Below are positions 1 through 9,546 of a stretch of 64,000 nt of DNA, one piece after another. The translations under genes and the position numbers were made by a program. The stretch lies in contig NZ_JAKZGO010000005.1 in the NCBI RefSeq assembly GCF_022549785.1, positions 114,860-178,859 of the forward strand. Direction: 5' to 3'. Source of the stretch: Belliella alkalica (GTDB lineage Bacteria; Bacteroidota; Bacteroidia; Cytophagales; Cyclobacteriaceae). The notes beneath the pieces were generated by a model. The model was not told where the DNA came from, ran no database searches, and saw only the letters and a list, made by a program, of their open reading frames with translations. Position 1 is the stretch's first letter, and every line of letters starts with the position of its first letter.

Positions 1-414
1 AAACTTTTCTTCAGAAAGATCGCTGTCCGTGATAGTCTTTTGGATTTCAGTTTGAAGTCCTTGTTGCATTTCCATTACTTTTTGACCGGCACTGTTAAAG
101 TTTGCCATTTCGTCAGCTCCTGAAGCTACTTCAGTCAGTGTACCAGCTTGCTGTGCTTGTGCCAATTCTTGGAATCGTTCTACTTTAAGATCGTTGTCTT
201 CTATGGCTTTTATCATATCTCCCTGAGATTTCTCTTGAAGCGGGATCAATACCAGATTGATTTTTACAAATTCCTCAAACTCTTGGTCTGAAAAATCCTC
301 GTTTACTTGGGCTTGTGGCTGCATCATCTGCTGTGCAATGGCTCCAAACCCAATAAATAAGGTGAATATCAGCGAAAGCATCGAAGTCTTGGTCATTAAT
401 TTTGAATCATTCAT
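1..414 (-). CDS. DUF4168-like secreted protein (C-terminus cut by window edge)
   Basis: The reading frame is open from an ATG at 414 to the first base of the window, so at least 138 residues are present and the stop lies outside. Residues 7-28 form a signal peptide (hydrophobic LSLIFTLFIGFGAIAQ) followed by a Gln/Met-rich stretch. The mature part reads DFSDQEFEEFVKINL and continues as a charged, predicted helical region ending SDLSEEKF. The 'F(S/T)DEELxxF' opening and helical character match DUF4168 proteins, which are short exported proteins of unknown function. An alternative ATG lies at 396. A -7-like box lies just upstream (443-450). Family call is by eye. Confidence 0.7.
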   Translation of the reverse strand, partial: MNDSKLMTKTSMLSLIFTLFIGFGAIAQQMMQPQAQVNEDFSDQEFEEFVKINLVLIPLQEKSQGDMIKAIEDNDLKVERFQELAQAQQAGTLTEVASGADEMANFNSAGQKVMEMQQGLQTEIQKTITDSDLSEEKF

Positions 415-442
415 AATTTTTAGGTTTTGTTTGATACATACC

Positions 443-450
443 CAAAAGTA
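443..450 (-). promoter_or_regulatory. Candidate -7 box TACTTTTG for the DUF4168-like gene
   Basis: On the minus strand this is TACTTTTG, an exact match to the Bacteroidota -7 consensus TAnnTTTG, 29 bp upstream of the ATG at 414. No well-spaced -33 TTTG is evident, so this rests on one box. Confidence 0.4.
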
Positions 451-593
451 CAAATTCCAAACCAAAAAAGATTTCTAATTATATTTTTTAAAGTTTATTA
501 ACAAAATCAAATAGGAAATATTATATTTTTGATGTGAAGTAAGAGATTTGAGATGAGCGATAGGAGATGTGACACGGTGTGGGTCACCTCGAT

Positions 594-1058
594 CCCGAAA
601 GCATTCGGGTGAGTGGTCGTGCCTTTTTTTTGAAAGTAAAATTGAACTTGGGGTATGAAATTCAGTACGAGATTTCTCCCTCTAGTCGAAATGACTTGGC
701 TATAAAACTAGAAGGTAATTATAAAAAAACGTCATGTAAAATCAGGACGTGACATTGAGACACGAGACTACTTTCTTTTCAGCGATTAACTAAGCATTCC
801 AATCTGATGAACAAAGACCACCAATATCACTAGGCCTACCTAACTTTCCAACCTTCCAACTTTGCAACCTTACAATTTTACAATTTTACAATCTTATAAT
901 CTTCAAATCTTACAATTTTACTTAGTTGTACCTAGTGCAAAAACCACCATTATCACTAGAGCTACCTAACTTTCCAACCTTCCAACTTTGCAACCTTCCA
1001 ATCTTCAAATCTTACAATTTTCCAATCTTCAAATCTCTCAAAAATCCAACCATCTCTC
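594..1058. repeat. Gene-free stretch with degenerate CTTCCAA-type repeats and a 125-bp direct duplication
   Basis: The gap from 451 to 1060 has no supported gene. A 6-bp-arm hairpin CCCGAA-AGCA-TTCGGG sits at 594-609. From about 815 to 1050 the sequence consists of degenerate 8-10-bp units of the type CTTnCAA. A longer block beginning ACCACCA(A/T)TATCACTAG occurs at 817 and again at 942, a period of 125 bp. A reading frame crosses this region but its protein is only Phe/Pro/Leu/Asn low complexity and overlaps the antiporter 3' end, so it is not coding. Such CTTCCAA tracts look like dispersed intergenic repeats. Confidence 0.6.
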
Positions 1059-1060
1059 CC

Positions 1061-2299
1061 CTACTCTTTTCTGCTCCCTTTAAGCGCCCATTTCATCAAA
1101 GGCCCGCTTGTCATACTTGTGATGATCGCCATGACAACGAGAGCCACAAAGAGTTTTTCATCGATCAGGCCATTTTCCAAAGCTATAAGCCCCAAGATAA
1201 TTTCCATTGCACCTCTGGCATTCATCCCAAAACCTACTGCTAGGGACTCTTTGACATTGAACCCACCTTTGAATGCTCCATAGCCACTCCCTATGATTTT
1301 TCCAGCAAAAGAAATTGCCAAAATCGCTAAGGTGAGCAAAAGCTCGAAATTAGTAAAGAAGTTGATTTTCAAACCAATGGAGACAAAGAAAAGTGGCGCG
1401 AAGATGTTGTTTATAAACTGATGGACAATTTCTTTGGCTCTTTCTGACATGTGCTCGGAATCTCCTAAAGCTACTCCCAAAAGAAAAGCACCGAAAATCG
1501 AGTGGATTCCCAACCATTCTGTAAATGCCGCTGCCAAGAAACAGAATGCCATCGACAACGAAAGCACACCACCGGGCCAAGCAAGTTTCTTATTTACCCA
1601 AGGAAGGATTTTATTGATGATAATTTTCCCCAAAGTGAGCATAAAAAAGGTAAACAATAGCGTCACTCCAATGGTCTGAACAAGTGATAGTGAACTTCCT
1701 TTGCCCATAAAAGAAAGGATTACCGAAAATATCAACCAGCCAATAATATCATTGACCATGGCAGAAGCCACGATAAGCATCCCCATCTTTGTCTTGAAGA
1801 GATTCATATCCATCAAGATCCTGACGACGACAGGCAAGGCAGTAATAGACATAGCTGTCCCCATAAAGAGTGAGAACAGTAGCCTATCTCCATCTGCAAG
1901 CCCAAAGAAGGTAGAAAAATAATACGGAAAAATAAATCCCAATATGAAAGGAACTACTAAGCCCAGTAAACTGATACTCAATGCGGATTTCCCCTGTGAC
2001 CAAACCAAATGAAGCTCTACTTCCAGACCAGCGATAAACAACAGAAGCACAACTGCTATTTGGACAAATCCATCCAAGGCCAAATTTGCACTTGGATTAC
2101 TCATAAATAAATAATCAAAGGCACCCGGGAAGAATGTACCCAAAATGGTAGGTCCCAAAATAATCCCTGCGAGCAACTCCCCTACTACGGCAGGCTGCTT
2201 AAACTTTTGTGCTATTTCTGCAAACACCCTTGCCAACAATAGCATAGCTGCAAGCTGCAGAAATAGGTTGACTACATCCTGATGTGATAAACTTTCCAT
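1061..2299 (-). CDS. Cation:proton antiporter (CPA2/KefB-like membrane domain)
   Basis: 412 residues, almost entirely hydrophobic with about 11-12 predicted membrane helices. This is the usual length of a Na+/H+ exchanger domain protein without the C-terminal TrkA-N/RCK region found in KefB/KefC. Family hallmarks are the early GELLAGIILGPTILG stretch near residues 41-55, the LLLFIAGLEVEL segment near 85, the GTAMSITALPVVVRIL helix near 150 and the late AFLLGVALG and NARGAMEIILGL segments. The role would be monovalent cation/proton exchange in the inner membrane. It lies 7 bp downstream of a tandem universal stress protein gene, so the two are probably one transcript; Usp domains often pair with this antiporter family. 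The ion specificity cannot be read from the sequence. Confidence 0.88.
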   Translation of the reverse strand: MESLSHQDVVNLFLQLAAMLLLARVFAEIAQKFKQPAVVGELLAGIILGPTILGTFFPGAFDYLFMSNPSANLALDGFVQIAVVLLLFIAGLEVELHLVWSQGKSALSISLLGLVVPFILGFIFPYYFSTFFGLADGDRLLFSLFMGTAMSITALPVVVRILMDMNLFKTKMGMLIVASAMVNDIIGWLIFSVILSFMGKGSSLSLVQTIGVTLLFTFFMLTLGKIIINKILPWVNKKLAWPGGVLSLSMAFCFLAAAFTEWLGIHSIFGAFLLGVALGDSEHMSERAKEIVHQFINNIFAPLFFVSIGLKINFFTNFELLLTLAILAISFAGKIIGSGYGAFKGGFNVKESLAVGFGMNARGAMEIILGLIALENGLIDEKLFVALVVMAIITSMTSGPLMKWALKGSRKE

Positions 2300-2306
2300 G
2301 TAGTCC

Positions 2307-3137
2307 TTATTTTTTTATAATTAACAAATTGCAAGGAAGATCACTAAGTATGTCTTCCAAATCATGTGGAAATAATCGATCAAAAAACCCAAGATTCCCC
2401 TCATCTCCCACAACGAGCAAATCTGCATTGAAATCTGTGGAGAATCTAGCCAATTCTACAGCCCACTTCCCACAGGTGATTTTGACGTTTACTCGTAAAT
2501 CACCTTTATCGATTTGTTTTAGAATATTTTCCACATATTGCACTTCTTCCCCCACTAATTTCCTTCTTGTGCTAGCGATCTCTCCTTCACCACCTTCTCC
2601 TGCAGTAGCCATTTGAAATCCATACATTTTGATTTCATTGACTACATACACTTTTTTGGCATTATCAAGCTTGCACCATTGTATTCCTCTTTGAATAACA
2701 TAGGGCGTTTGCTCTTGCTGTGTACCATTGATCACCACTTTCTCAAATGGCGTAGGCTTCAACATTGGCTCAATAAGGGTCAGTACTGAGCATTTTGATT
2801 TTCGGATGATTTTCCGTGCAATAGACCCCAAATAATAGTTAAAAAAACCTTCTGTCTTGAGTGCTCCAGCGACCAAAAGATCCACGCCTTCTTTGTCACA
2901 GGTTTGGATGATCTTCTTTGCTGGATTTCCAGATTCCCAAACAATTTTCGTTTTGTCCTTTTGGATCTGATGTTTATCCAACATAAAGCTGAGGTTTTGC
3001 TCCAAAGTAGCAGTCTTTTCTCCTACATGTATGAGTATCAGTTCAGAATCAAAAAGATCTTTCAATCGTTTTGATTCACAAATCAGTGCCTCCATAGTGG
3101 GTGAGAATGAAATGGCCAATGCTATCTTCTTAAACAT
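2307..3137 (-). CDS. Tandem-domain universal stress protein (UspA family)
   Basis: 276 residues, the size of two fused Usp domains of about 140 residues. The first starts MFKKIALAISFSPTMEAL and ends with the glycine-rich segment GALKTEGFFNYYLGSIARKI leading into CSVLTLIEP, the place of the Usp nucleotide loop. The second ends VVGDEGNLGFFDRLFP followed by CNLLIIKK, with fewer of the loop glycines. Usp proteins are cytoplasmic and bind ATP/AMP or signal stress. The gene directly precedes the antiporter (7-bp gap), which suggests a co-expressed regulatory partner. ATP binding by this copy is uncertain because the canonical G-2x-G-9x-G(S/T) spacing is not cleanly visible. Confidence 0.85.
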   Translation of the reverse strand: MFKKIALAISFSPTMEALICESKRLKDLFDSELILIHVGEKTATLEQNLSFMLDKHQIQKDKTKIVWESGNPAKKIIQTCDKEGVDLLVAGALKTEGFFNYYLGSIARKIIRKSKCSVLTLIEPMLKPTPFEKVVINGTQQEQTPYVIQRGIQWCKLDNAKKVYVVNEIKMYGFQMATAGEGGEGEIASTRRKLVGEEVQYVENILKQIDKGDLRVNVKITCGKWAVELARFSTDFNADLLVVGDEGNLGFFDRLFPHDLEDILSDLPCNLLIIKK

Positions 3138-3221
3138 AGGGGTAGATTTTTGGGAGAGTGAAAAATAGGTAAAAATACCTTTTAATCCTAAATATAGATG
3201 GATAGAAAGGGCAAAATAGCG

Positions 3222-4277
3222 TTAGCTACGAGATCCCAAAGCATCTTTTAAGTAAACCATATCACTAGTATCGTGCCAAGAAGAAAGCACAATTCTATGT
3301 ATGGCAGGATCATGAACTGATGGATAAGAAAAAGAAGAGATAACGATTTTTTGATCTAGTAATCTGCGCACTGCGAGTTCATCATATATGCGAAATACTG
3401 GAAAATCCTTTTCACAGCTTTCCAACCCCAGGGCGCTTGAGATTGACTTGAAAAAACTGATATTATAAAGCAACTTCTGTTGATGCTTTTGATAAATATC
3501 CTGAGCATTCAAAAACGCCCAAAGGTAGGCAGGTGGGGGTGGTGAGGCACCACGAAATATAGCCTGCCCAGACAATGCTTGTAAGGTATTGCTATCACCC
3601 AGTACAATTCCAGCGGGAATCCCCAATGCTTTTCCCAAAGAACCAGAGATAAGTAATTGAACAGGCAGTTTTTTCCATTTCGAATATGTCCCAAAAATCC
3701 CTCGACCAACTATCCCAAAAGCATGACTGTCATCGATCAACAGGAAGTACTCATTTGTATTAGGAAGGGATTCAATCCAAGAAAAGTCATGGATCTTGGG
3801 CTTGAGAGCATCTACTGCATTAGCGAGAATAAGTATTTTTTTTCCAGTATGATTATTTGCAAAATCTTGACAAGCAGTGATCCACATTTTGGCATTTGGA
3901 TAAATATGCTTCAAATATGACTTTGGGAGCACTGCAGGGTGTGTGTCCGGCGCGATAAAGATACTGTCAACTTGTTCCTCCAAAAAAGACGTGGTCGCAT
4001 GTCCAGCCAAAAAACCACTACTGTAGACCAAGGCTTTATCAGCACCTGCTTCTTTTGCAAAGAAATTTTCGAAATCATCATAGACGCCAAGGCGTACATT
4101 ATTGCCCCTACTAAGTCCATGACTGTTACCCAATTGCTGTAAACCAACATTAACTAAATAGCTGAACTCTTCTGACGCAGACATTCCCAAATAGGAAGTG
4201 CCACTAAAATAGAGACACTCGTGCCCATCAGCCCAGATGGTTCTGTTTAATTTATGATTTTGAAAAATTGGCTCCAT
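3222..4277 (-). CDS. Class-II PLP-dependent acyltransferase/aminotransferase (AONS/KBL-like)
   Basis: 351 residues, fold type I PLP enzyme of the alpha-oxoamine synthase family (8-amino-7-oxononanoate synthase, 2-amino-3-ketobutyrate CoA ligase). Visible hallmarks are YFSGTSYLGMS near residue 23, NSHGLSRGNNVRLG near 52 where the family has the substrate/PLP loop, LLIDDSHAFGIVGRG near 178 with the cofactor-binding Asp and His, and SGSLGKALGIPAG near 212 with the Schiff-base lysine. It is somewhat shorter than the usual 380-400 residues. No bio genes flank it, so a biotin role is not shown; it may make another aminoketone. It stands alone, with 100-150-bp gaps on both sides. Confidence 0.78.
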   Translation of the reverse strand: MEPIFQNHKLNRTIWADGHECLYFSGTSYLGMSASEEFSYLVNVGLQQLGNSHGLSRGNNVRLGVYDDFENFFAKEAGADKALVYSSGFLAGHATTSFLEEQVDSIFIAPDTHPAVLPKSYLKHIYPNAKMWITACQDFANNHTGKKILILANAVDALKPKIHDFSWIESLPNTNEYFLLIDDSHAFGIVGRGIFGTYSKWKKLPVQLLISGSLGKALGIPAGIVLGDSNTLQALSGQAIFRGASPPPPAYLWAFLNAQDIYQKHQQKLLYNISFFKSISSALGLESCEKDFPVFRIYDELAVRRLLDQKIVISSFSYPSVHDPAIHRIVLSSWHDTSDMVYLKDALGSRS

Positions 4278-4365
4278 AGATTAGGGGATGAAGATAGAAA
4301 ATTGTAAGGATAAAAAACAATCAATTGATGGAGAAACAATTTCATAATTATGTCTGATAAATAAC

Positions 4366-4399
4366 AAAAAAAAGGCGTCTCTTGCGAGACACCTTTTTT
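4366..4399 (-). terminator. Rho-independent terminator after the fasciclin gene
   Basis: A GGTGTCTC-GCAA-GAGACGCC hairpin on the minus strand (one G.T pair) is flanked by A-runs and T-runs, so it would terminate the TonB receptor/fasciclin transcript and could also stop plus-strand transcription. It lies 25 bp beyond the fasciclin stop codon. Confidence 0.88.
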
Positions 4400-4423
4400 A
4401 TTTATAATCATAATCTACGATTA

Positions 4424-4957
4424 TTATGGTTGTGGAACCAAAATCTGATCGATTACGTGAATTGTTCCATTACCATCTGTATTGGATCTGATGATAGTTA
4501 CATTTTGTCCGTTCAACAAAACTTGCTGATTTGCTCTTGTAACAGAGATATTTCTACCTGACAAGATTGTCTGAATCGCAGTAAATGAACCTTGTCTTAT
4601 ATCATTTGCTGAAACATTTGGATTAGCAATATGGAATCTTAGTACATTGGCCAAATTAGGAACATCTGCCGCTGAAGAAAAACCATTTGCAGCCAAGAAA
4701 TTCACAAAAGCCTGATTTGTAGGAACAAAAACAGCTCTCTGATCTTGTGTTCTATTTCCAACCAAATTACCAAGAAGGTCATTTGCTTCTACTAATTCTA
4801 AGAAAATGCTCAAATCAGCTTGATCTGCGATTATGTTACTTAAAATTGGCCTTTCTGTAAGCCCAGTAGGCTCCAGCTCGAAATTCTCATCTACACAACC
4901 AGTGAAGGTCAAGATTCCAATCAAAAGGAGTAAAGAAATTCTATTTATGGATTTCAT
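4424..4957 (-). CDS. Fasciclin (FAS1) domain lipoprotein
   Basis: 177 residues. The N-terminus is a lipoprotein signal, ISLLLLIGILTFTGC, with the lipid-modified Cys at residue 21. The rest is one FAS1 domain of about 135 residues: it begins SIFLELVEANDLLGNL, has the first conserved motif around RAVFVPTNQAFVNF (residues 93-106) and ends with the second motif GTIHVIDQILVP. FAS1 proteins mediate cell-surface adhesion. The gene lies 23 bp downstream of the TonB-dependent receptor and is followed by a strong terminator, so the two genes form an operon and the lipoprotein may sit in the outer membrane with the receptor. The link in function is inference. Confidence 0.9.
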   Translation of the reverse strand: MKSINRISLLLLIGILTFTGCVDENFELEPTGLTERPILSNIIADQADLSIFLELVEANDLLGNLVGNRTQDQRAVFVPTNQAFVNFLAANGFSSAADVPNLANVLRFHIANPNVSANDIRQGSFTAIQTILSGRNISVTRANQQVLLNGQNVTIIRSNTDGNGTIHVIDQILVPQP

Positions 4958-4980
4958 AATATTTTATTTTGAATTAGAAA

Positions 4981-7900
4981 TTATTTGAAGATATACCTAA
5001 CACCTAGCTGAGCATTCCAAGTTTGAGACAAAGCAATTAAAGACTGAGTTGTAGTGCTTGGATATACGTTAGCTTGACCTTGAACAGCATTGATAGTAAA
5101 TCTAGCGTTACCGTTAGCATCAGGACCTGCATAGTTCATAACATTTCTTTGAATTACTTGATTAGAAACACCCCATGAATCAGAAATCATGTTTCCAAAG
5201 TTCATAATATCCAAGGAGAATTGAAGCTTATGCTTATTAACATCTTTAGCCAAATGGATATCTTGTTTTACACTGAAATCAAATCTATGCAACCAAGGAA
5301 GTACTGCTCCATTTCTTTCAGTAACTTGACCTCTTTTACTTCTCAAATAAGGATCTTGCTCAATATATTGATTTAAAATAGCCCATTGTTCAGCAGCTGT
5401 CTGAGTGATAACACCACCAGAAACTCTATCAACTAACTGAGAATCTTCAAAGCTTTCTGGTACATACATTAAACGTACACCACCACCATCACCAAAGTTA
5501 CCAGAGTAAGTGTAGCTAAATCTACCTTGCTCTCCACCCGTATATAGCAATGAGAATTGTGTATTATTTAGTTCGTTCAGACCTTTTGTATTGAATGAAA
5601 TCAAACCAACAACTCTATTTGGCTGATCAAATCTAGAGAAACCTCTTTCTGGATTGTTTCTGTCAGTTTGAATACCTGTCGGCCACAAAGAAGCAGCTTG
5701 TGATCCACCTTCAAGACCGAAGTCTGTTTTCTGACTTCTTGTATATGCTAAGCTTGTGTAGATTCCTTTACCCCAATCTTTCTGTAAAGTTAAAGTCAAA
5801 GAAGCATATCTACCATCATTGATATTTGTCAAATAAAATATTTCATTTATTCTTCTATTGTCTCCATAGGTAAGTCCTTGTGTATATGTAGGATATTCAT
5901 TACCAGCTACATTAATCACATTTTCTGTACGATTGCTCAACAAGTTAGCAGAAAAAGGGCTATTATAATCTCGTGAGAACAAACCTTCAGCAGTGAAAAT
6001 AAAGCCATTGCCAAAAGTATAATCAGCTGCGATGTTAGATCTCCAAGTTTGTGGCATTTTGAAGCTTGGATCAGTAATGTTGATAGAAGCAGTAATCTGT
6101 GGCTCTTGTTCTGATGGATCAGGTCTGTAGAAGTTAGGATCTGCTTGGAAACCTTGCCACTGACCTGGATCCCACTGATTTTGCAATCTACCTATACCAC
6201 CTCTAGTCACACCATTAGCATTGATTTGATTTGACAAGTGAACGAATATTGGTCTACCTGTAAAAAGACCCGTTCCACCTCTTACTTGTAATGAATTATC
6301 ACCTAAAGCATTCCAGTTGAATCCTAATCTTGGAGAAAACACAGGATTAACTTTAGGGAATACACTTACATCTGGAGATATCATTTGACCTGCTCTTCTT
6401 GGGTTTTCCAAAGAAAGACCTAAGTCTTCTAATCTTTCATTTCTAGGCGCATCCATTGGGTAGAAAGGTAAATCTACTCTAACACCAGCTGTCAATTTCA
6501 AATCGTTTGTTACTTGAAATTCATCCTGAACATAAAGACCTACTTGACCGAATTCTACTCGATCTGTTGGAAGAACATTTGGATTGTTTGCATCATAAGA
6601 GAATCCCACTGCAAAACCATCAGGAATCACAGCTGGATTTCTGTTGATAACACTTTCCACAAAAGAATCATAGGAATTGTATCTATACCAAGAATCCCAA
6701 GTTGGATTAAAAGCATTATCAAATGTCATGTACTCAAAGTTAACACCTGCAGTAAGCGTATGTCTTCCTACAAAATAACTAAAGTTGTTTGTAATGTTGA
6801 AAGTTTTGTTGTCTAGCAAGTTTCCTGTGGTAAACAATTCATTTCCAAGTGACATATAATAAAGTGGCGTTGTACCTTGGAATTCCAATATTTCGATCAT
6901 TGGGAAAGTTTGCCCTCCAGGAATCCCTCTCTGTGTCAAAGAAGATGTATATCCGATGTTCAGAGAGTTTGCCATATTGTTACCAATAGTTGAATTCAAC
7001 TCAGCAACAATTGAAGAAACTCTGTCTTCTGACGTGTAATTTGCATTAGCAAATGTTAGTGCTTCCACACCAAATCTATTGGTATTCGTAAATCTTTGAT
7101 TTGCCGGTAAGCTTCTGATACTGTTTCCATTAATTCCAACATCTCTTAATTGCTGGAATCTGTTGTATCTCAAAACCAATTTATTTTTGTCATTGATATT
7201 ATAATCAAAACGTATATTGAGCCTTGAGGCTTCATCTGCAAACGGTACATTTTCATAGGCACCAGTTTCATAACCGTACAATGTTCTCATTTGCTCTCTA
7301 ACAAAATCAGCTCTGTCAGCAGGAACTCTTGAAACTGTTTGGTTATCTGGAAGTAAACCCTGAGCTGGTCTTGCAGCTAGTCTATTATCTCCTGGAAGCG
7401 CATTATTCTCAAACTCAGCACTTGCGAAGAAGAACAATTTATCCTTGATAATTGGACCACCAATCGCCAAACCATTGATAGTTTTCTTAGACTCAGAAAA
7501 AGGAACCTCTCTACCACCATTAAGCGTGATACCCTGAGTCCTGTCATTTGTAAACAAAGAATAAGCAGTACCTTTCCAAATATTACTACCAGATTTAGTG
7601 ATTGCATTTACATTTGCTCCAGTAAATCCACTCTGACGAACATCGTATGGAGCAATATTTACTTGAACCTCTTCAATCGCATCAAAAGAAATAGGGTTAC
7701 CTCCAGCAAACTGACTTGATCCAAGACCAAAGTTGTTGTTGTATAGGTTACCATCTATTGTATAATTGTTGTAACGCTGATCAGCACCTGCAAAACTAGT
7801 CCCGTTACTTTGAGGAGTTAACTTTGTCAAGTCATTAATGCTCCTGTTTACAGTAGGCATCGCATCAATTCTATCTCTGCTTAGAGAAGTAGCAGCACCA

Positions 7901-8307
7901 GTTCTGTCAGCATTGATAACATCACCTTGTCTACCCAAAACTTCTACTGCGCTAAGTTCCAAACCATCTGACAAATTAGCATTAATAGTAAAAGACTGCC
8001 CTAGAGACAAATTAATGCCTTCAAAAACTTGACTTTCGAAACCAATAAAACTAACTGTAACAGTATAAGGACCACCAACTCTAATGTTTGGCAATACAAA
8101 CCTACCTTCATTGTTAGATACAGCTCCATACCTTGTACCTGATGGCGTATGAACAGCAACAATGTTCGCACCAGGCAAGGACTCACCCATGTCATCTGTC
8201 ACAATCCCCTGCATACTTGCAGTAGTCACCCCTTGCGAAAATACGGTACTTGTGATCATCACAAGCACTATCGCCGCAAATAAATTCTTTAGTAATGATT
8301 GCCTCAT
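4981..8307 (-). CDS. TonB-dependent outer-membrane receptor with carboxypeptidase-like N-terminal domain
   Basis: 1108 residues. Residues 1-24 are a signal peptide (FAAIVLVMITSTVFSQ). Residues about 30-115 form a CarboxypepD_reg-like domain (GIVTDDMGESLPGANIV; GRFVLPNIRVGGPYTVTV). A plug region follows with VEVLGRQGDVINADRTG and NRSINDLTKLTPQSNG, then GANVNAITKSGSNIWKGTAY, and the rest is a beta-barrel rich in alternating aromatic residues, ending in ...LGVRYIFK with a terminal aromatic pair. The architecture is that of Oar-like receptors rather than SusC, and no SusD-like gene is next to it. Ligand unknown. First gene of an operon with the fasciclin lipoprotein; upstream lie a -7-like box and TTAACA-rich dyads. 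Confidence 0.92.
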   Translation of the reverse strand: MRQSLLKNLFAAIVLVMITSTVFSQGVTTASMQGIVTDDMGESLPGANIVAVHTPSGTRYGAVSNNEGRFVLPNIRVGGPYTVTVSFIGFESQVFEGINLSLGQSFTINANLSDGLELSAVEVLGRQGDVINADRTGAATSLSRDRIDAMPTVNRSINDLTKLTPQSNGTSFAGADQRYNNYTIDGNLYNNNFGLGSSQFAGGNPISFDAIEEVQVNIAPYDVRQSGFTGANVNAITKSGSNIWKGTAYSLFTNDRTQGITLNGGREVPFSESKKTINGLAIGGPIIKDKLFFFASAEFENNALPGDNRLAARPAQGLLPDNQTVSRVPADRADFVREQMRTLYGYETGAYENVPFADEASRLNIRFDYNINDKNKLVLRYNRFQQLRDVGINGNSIRSLPANQRFTNTNRFGVEALTFANANYTSEDRVSSIVAELNSTIGNNMANSLNIGYTSSLTQRGIPGGQTFPMIEILEFQGTTPLYYMSLGNELFTTGNLLDNKTFNITNNFSYFVGRHTLTAGVNFEYMTFDNAFNPTWDSWYRYNSYDSFVESVINRNPAVIPDGFAVGFSYDANNPNVLPTDRVEFGQVGLYVQDEFQVTNDLKLTAGVRVDLPFYPMDAPRNERLEDLGLSLENPRRAGQMISPDVSVFPKVNPVFSPRLGFNWNALGDNSLQVRGGTGLFTGRPIFVHLSNQINANGVTRGGIGRLQNQWDPGQWQGFQADPNFYRPDPSEQEPQITASINITDPSFKMPQTWRSNIAADYTFGNGFIFTAEGLFSRDYNSPFSANLLSNRTENVINVAGNEYPTYTQGLTYGDNRRINEIFYLTNINDGRYASLTLTLQKDWGKGIYTSLAYTRSQKTDFGLEGGSQAASLWPTGIQTDRNNPERGFSRFDQPNRVVGLISFNTKGLNELNNTQFSLLYTGGEQGRFSYTYSGNFGDGGGVRLMYVPESFEDSQLVDRVSGGVITQTAAEQWAILNQYIEQDPYLRSKRGQVTERNGAVLPWLHRFDFSVKQDIHLAKDVNKHKLQFSLDIMNFGNMISDSWGVSNQVIQRNVMNYAGPDANGNARFTINAVQGQANVYPSTTTQSLIALSQTWNAQLGVRYIFK

Positions 8308-8372
8308 AATTTTTTAGTTTTTGTGGAAAATTTAAAATTTCAAATTAAGGATTTACTTAGTTTTTCCGAGTA

Positions 8373-8380
8373 CAAATGTA
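8373..8380 (-). promoter_or_regulatory. Candidate -7 box TACATTTG for the TonB receptor operon
   Basis: On the minus strand this reads TACATTTG, matching TAnnTTTG, 66 bp upstream of the receptor ATG. No -33 TTTG at the usual 19-bp spacing is evident. Confidence 0.4.
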
Positions 8381-8409
8381 TAGGACTTAGACAAGTATTT
8401 TTTTTTGTA

Positions 8410-8428
8410 ATTGTTAAGTTTTAACAAT
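8410..8428. promoter_or_regulatory. ATTGTTAA-GTT-TTAACAAT dyad upstream of the TonB receptor
   Basis: A perfect 8-bp inverted repeat with a 3-base centre, upstream of the candidate -7 box and within the 362-bp divergent gap to the lysoplasmalogenase-like gene. More TTAACA copies follow at about 8442-8460. It could be a regulator site for either gene; no regulator is identified. Confidence 0.3.
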
Positions 8429-8669
8429 ATTTCACAATATTACTTAACAATTTCTTAACATTGAAAAAAGAAGGAAATTTTCTTTTTTACTGATTTTTTG
8501 TATTTCAAACGGTTTAAACCCAGTACAATCCCATTTATTTTGAAATTAAGTTTGTATGATGCTTTTTATGTTAAGTTTTCTTTATCGGAATGTTAACCGT
8601 TTTAGGAAAGTTTTGAATTTCAAAAATGAATAGCAATATTGAGTTTAGAATCCGATTCCCACCCAAATC

Positions 8670-9353
8670 ATGAAGAATAAAAACATTTATTGGTTATACC
8701 TTTATCTAATAGTAGGCATTATTGATCTTGCAATGACTGCGCAAGGCAATACGGAAATGAGAATCTATTCAAAACCTCTGATCGTTATCCCACTTACCAT
8801 TTATTTTTTCCAAATCAGCAAAAATCTATCAGGGACAATTCTTAGAAAGGCAATGATTGCTGCATTGCTTTTTTCTTGGATGGGCGATGCGCTTTTGATA
8901 TTCCCCAAACTTTTCCTCTATGGACTTGGTGCTTTTTTGATGGTACACATTTGCTATGTCATTAGCTTCAAGCTGAGCCAAACAAAACCTTTTGAAATTG
9001 GCCAAGTAAATTTTATCAAACTATTTCTTTATAATCTACCCATATATCTTCCTGCTGTCATTGTTTACTATTTAGTAAATCCCAATTTGGGTGAGATGAA
9101 AATCCCCGTGATCATCTATATGTTAGTGATATTGACCATGGTGACTACAGCACGAGAGCGCTTCAAGAAAACAAACCCTGCCAGTTTTTGGCAAGTGTTT
9201 GTAGGAGCATTATTCTTTATGATTTCTGATGGGATTTTGGCTTTAAATATGTTTTTCAAATCCTTTCCCGAATCTGGGGTCTTAGTGATGGGCACCTATC
9301 TGCTTGCTCAATTATTAATTGTAATGGGAATAAGGGCTCACTATGTTGATTGA
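8670..9353 (+). CDS. YhhN/lysoplasmalogenase-family integral membrane protein
   Basis: 227 residues with about eight predicted membrane helices. The YhhN/TMEM86 signature is visible: SWMGDALLIFPKLFLYGLGAFLMVHICYV (a GD pair in the membrane followed by F..G...F...H..Y) near residues 72-100, and a second ISDGILALNMF segment near 190. Members hydrolyse the vinyl-ether bond of lysoplasmalogens in animals; the bacterial substrate is often unclear. It stands alone, divergent from the TonB receptor operon. The gap downstream to the next gene is about 190 bp. Confidence 0.8.
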   Translation: MKNKNIYWLYLYLIVGIIDLAMTAQGNTEMRIYSKPLIVIPLTIYFFQISKNLSGTILRKAMIAALLFSWMGDALLIFPKLFLYGLGAFLMVHICYVISFKLSQTKPFEIGQVNFIKLFLYNLPIYLPAVIVYYLVNPNLGEMKIPVIIYMLVILTMVTTARERFKKTNPASFWQVFVGALFFMISDGILALNMFFKSFPESGVLVMGTYLLAQLLIVMGIRAHYVD

Positions 9354-9546
9354 GAAGCTCTACTGATTTAAAAACATAAAAGCTTATCAAATAACCTCTT
9401 GTAGCAAAACCTCCTTTGTGGAGTTCAAACATATTTCTTTTCACTTATTTTTATTCAAAAAAAACAATTAATATTCAAAAACTTTTGAAGAAACTCAGAC
9501 GTAACTAATTCTAAAATATTTTAATTCAATCTTAATTTTCAGATAA

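Noticed and set aside
926-1243. 105-residue open frame on the plus strand
   Set aside because: Low-complexity translation of the CTTCCAA repeats that runs into the antisense strand of the antiporter.
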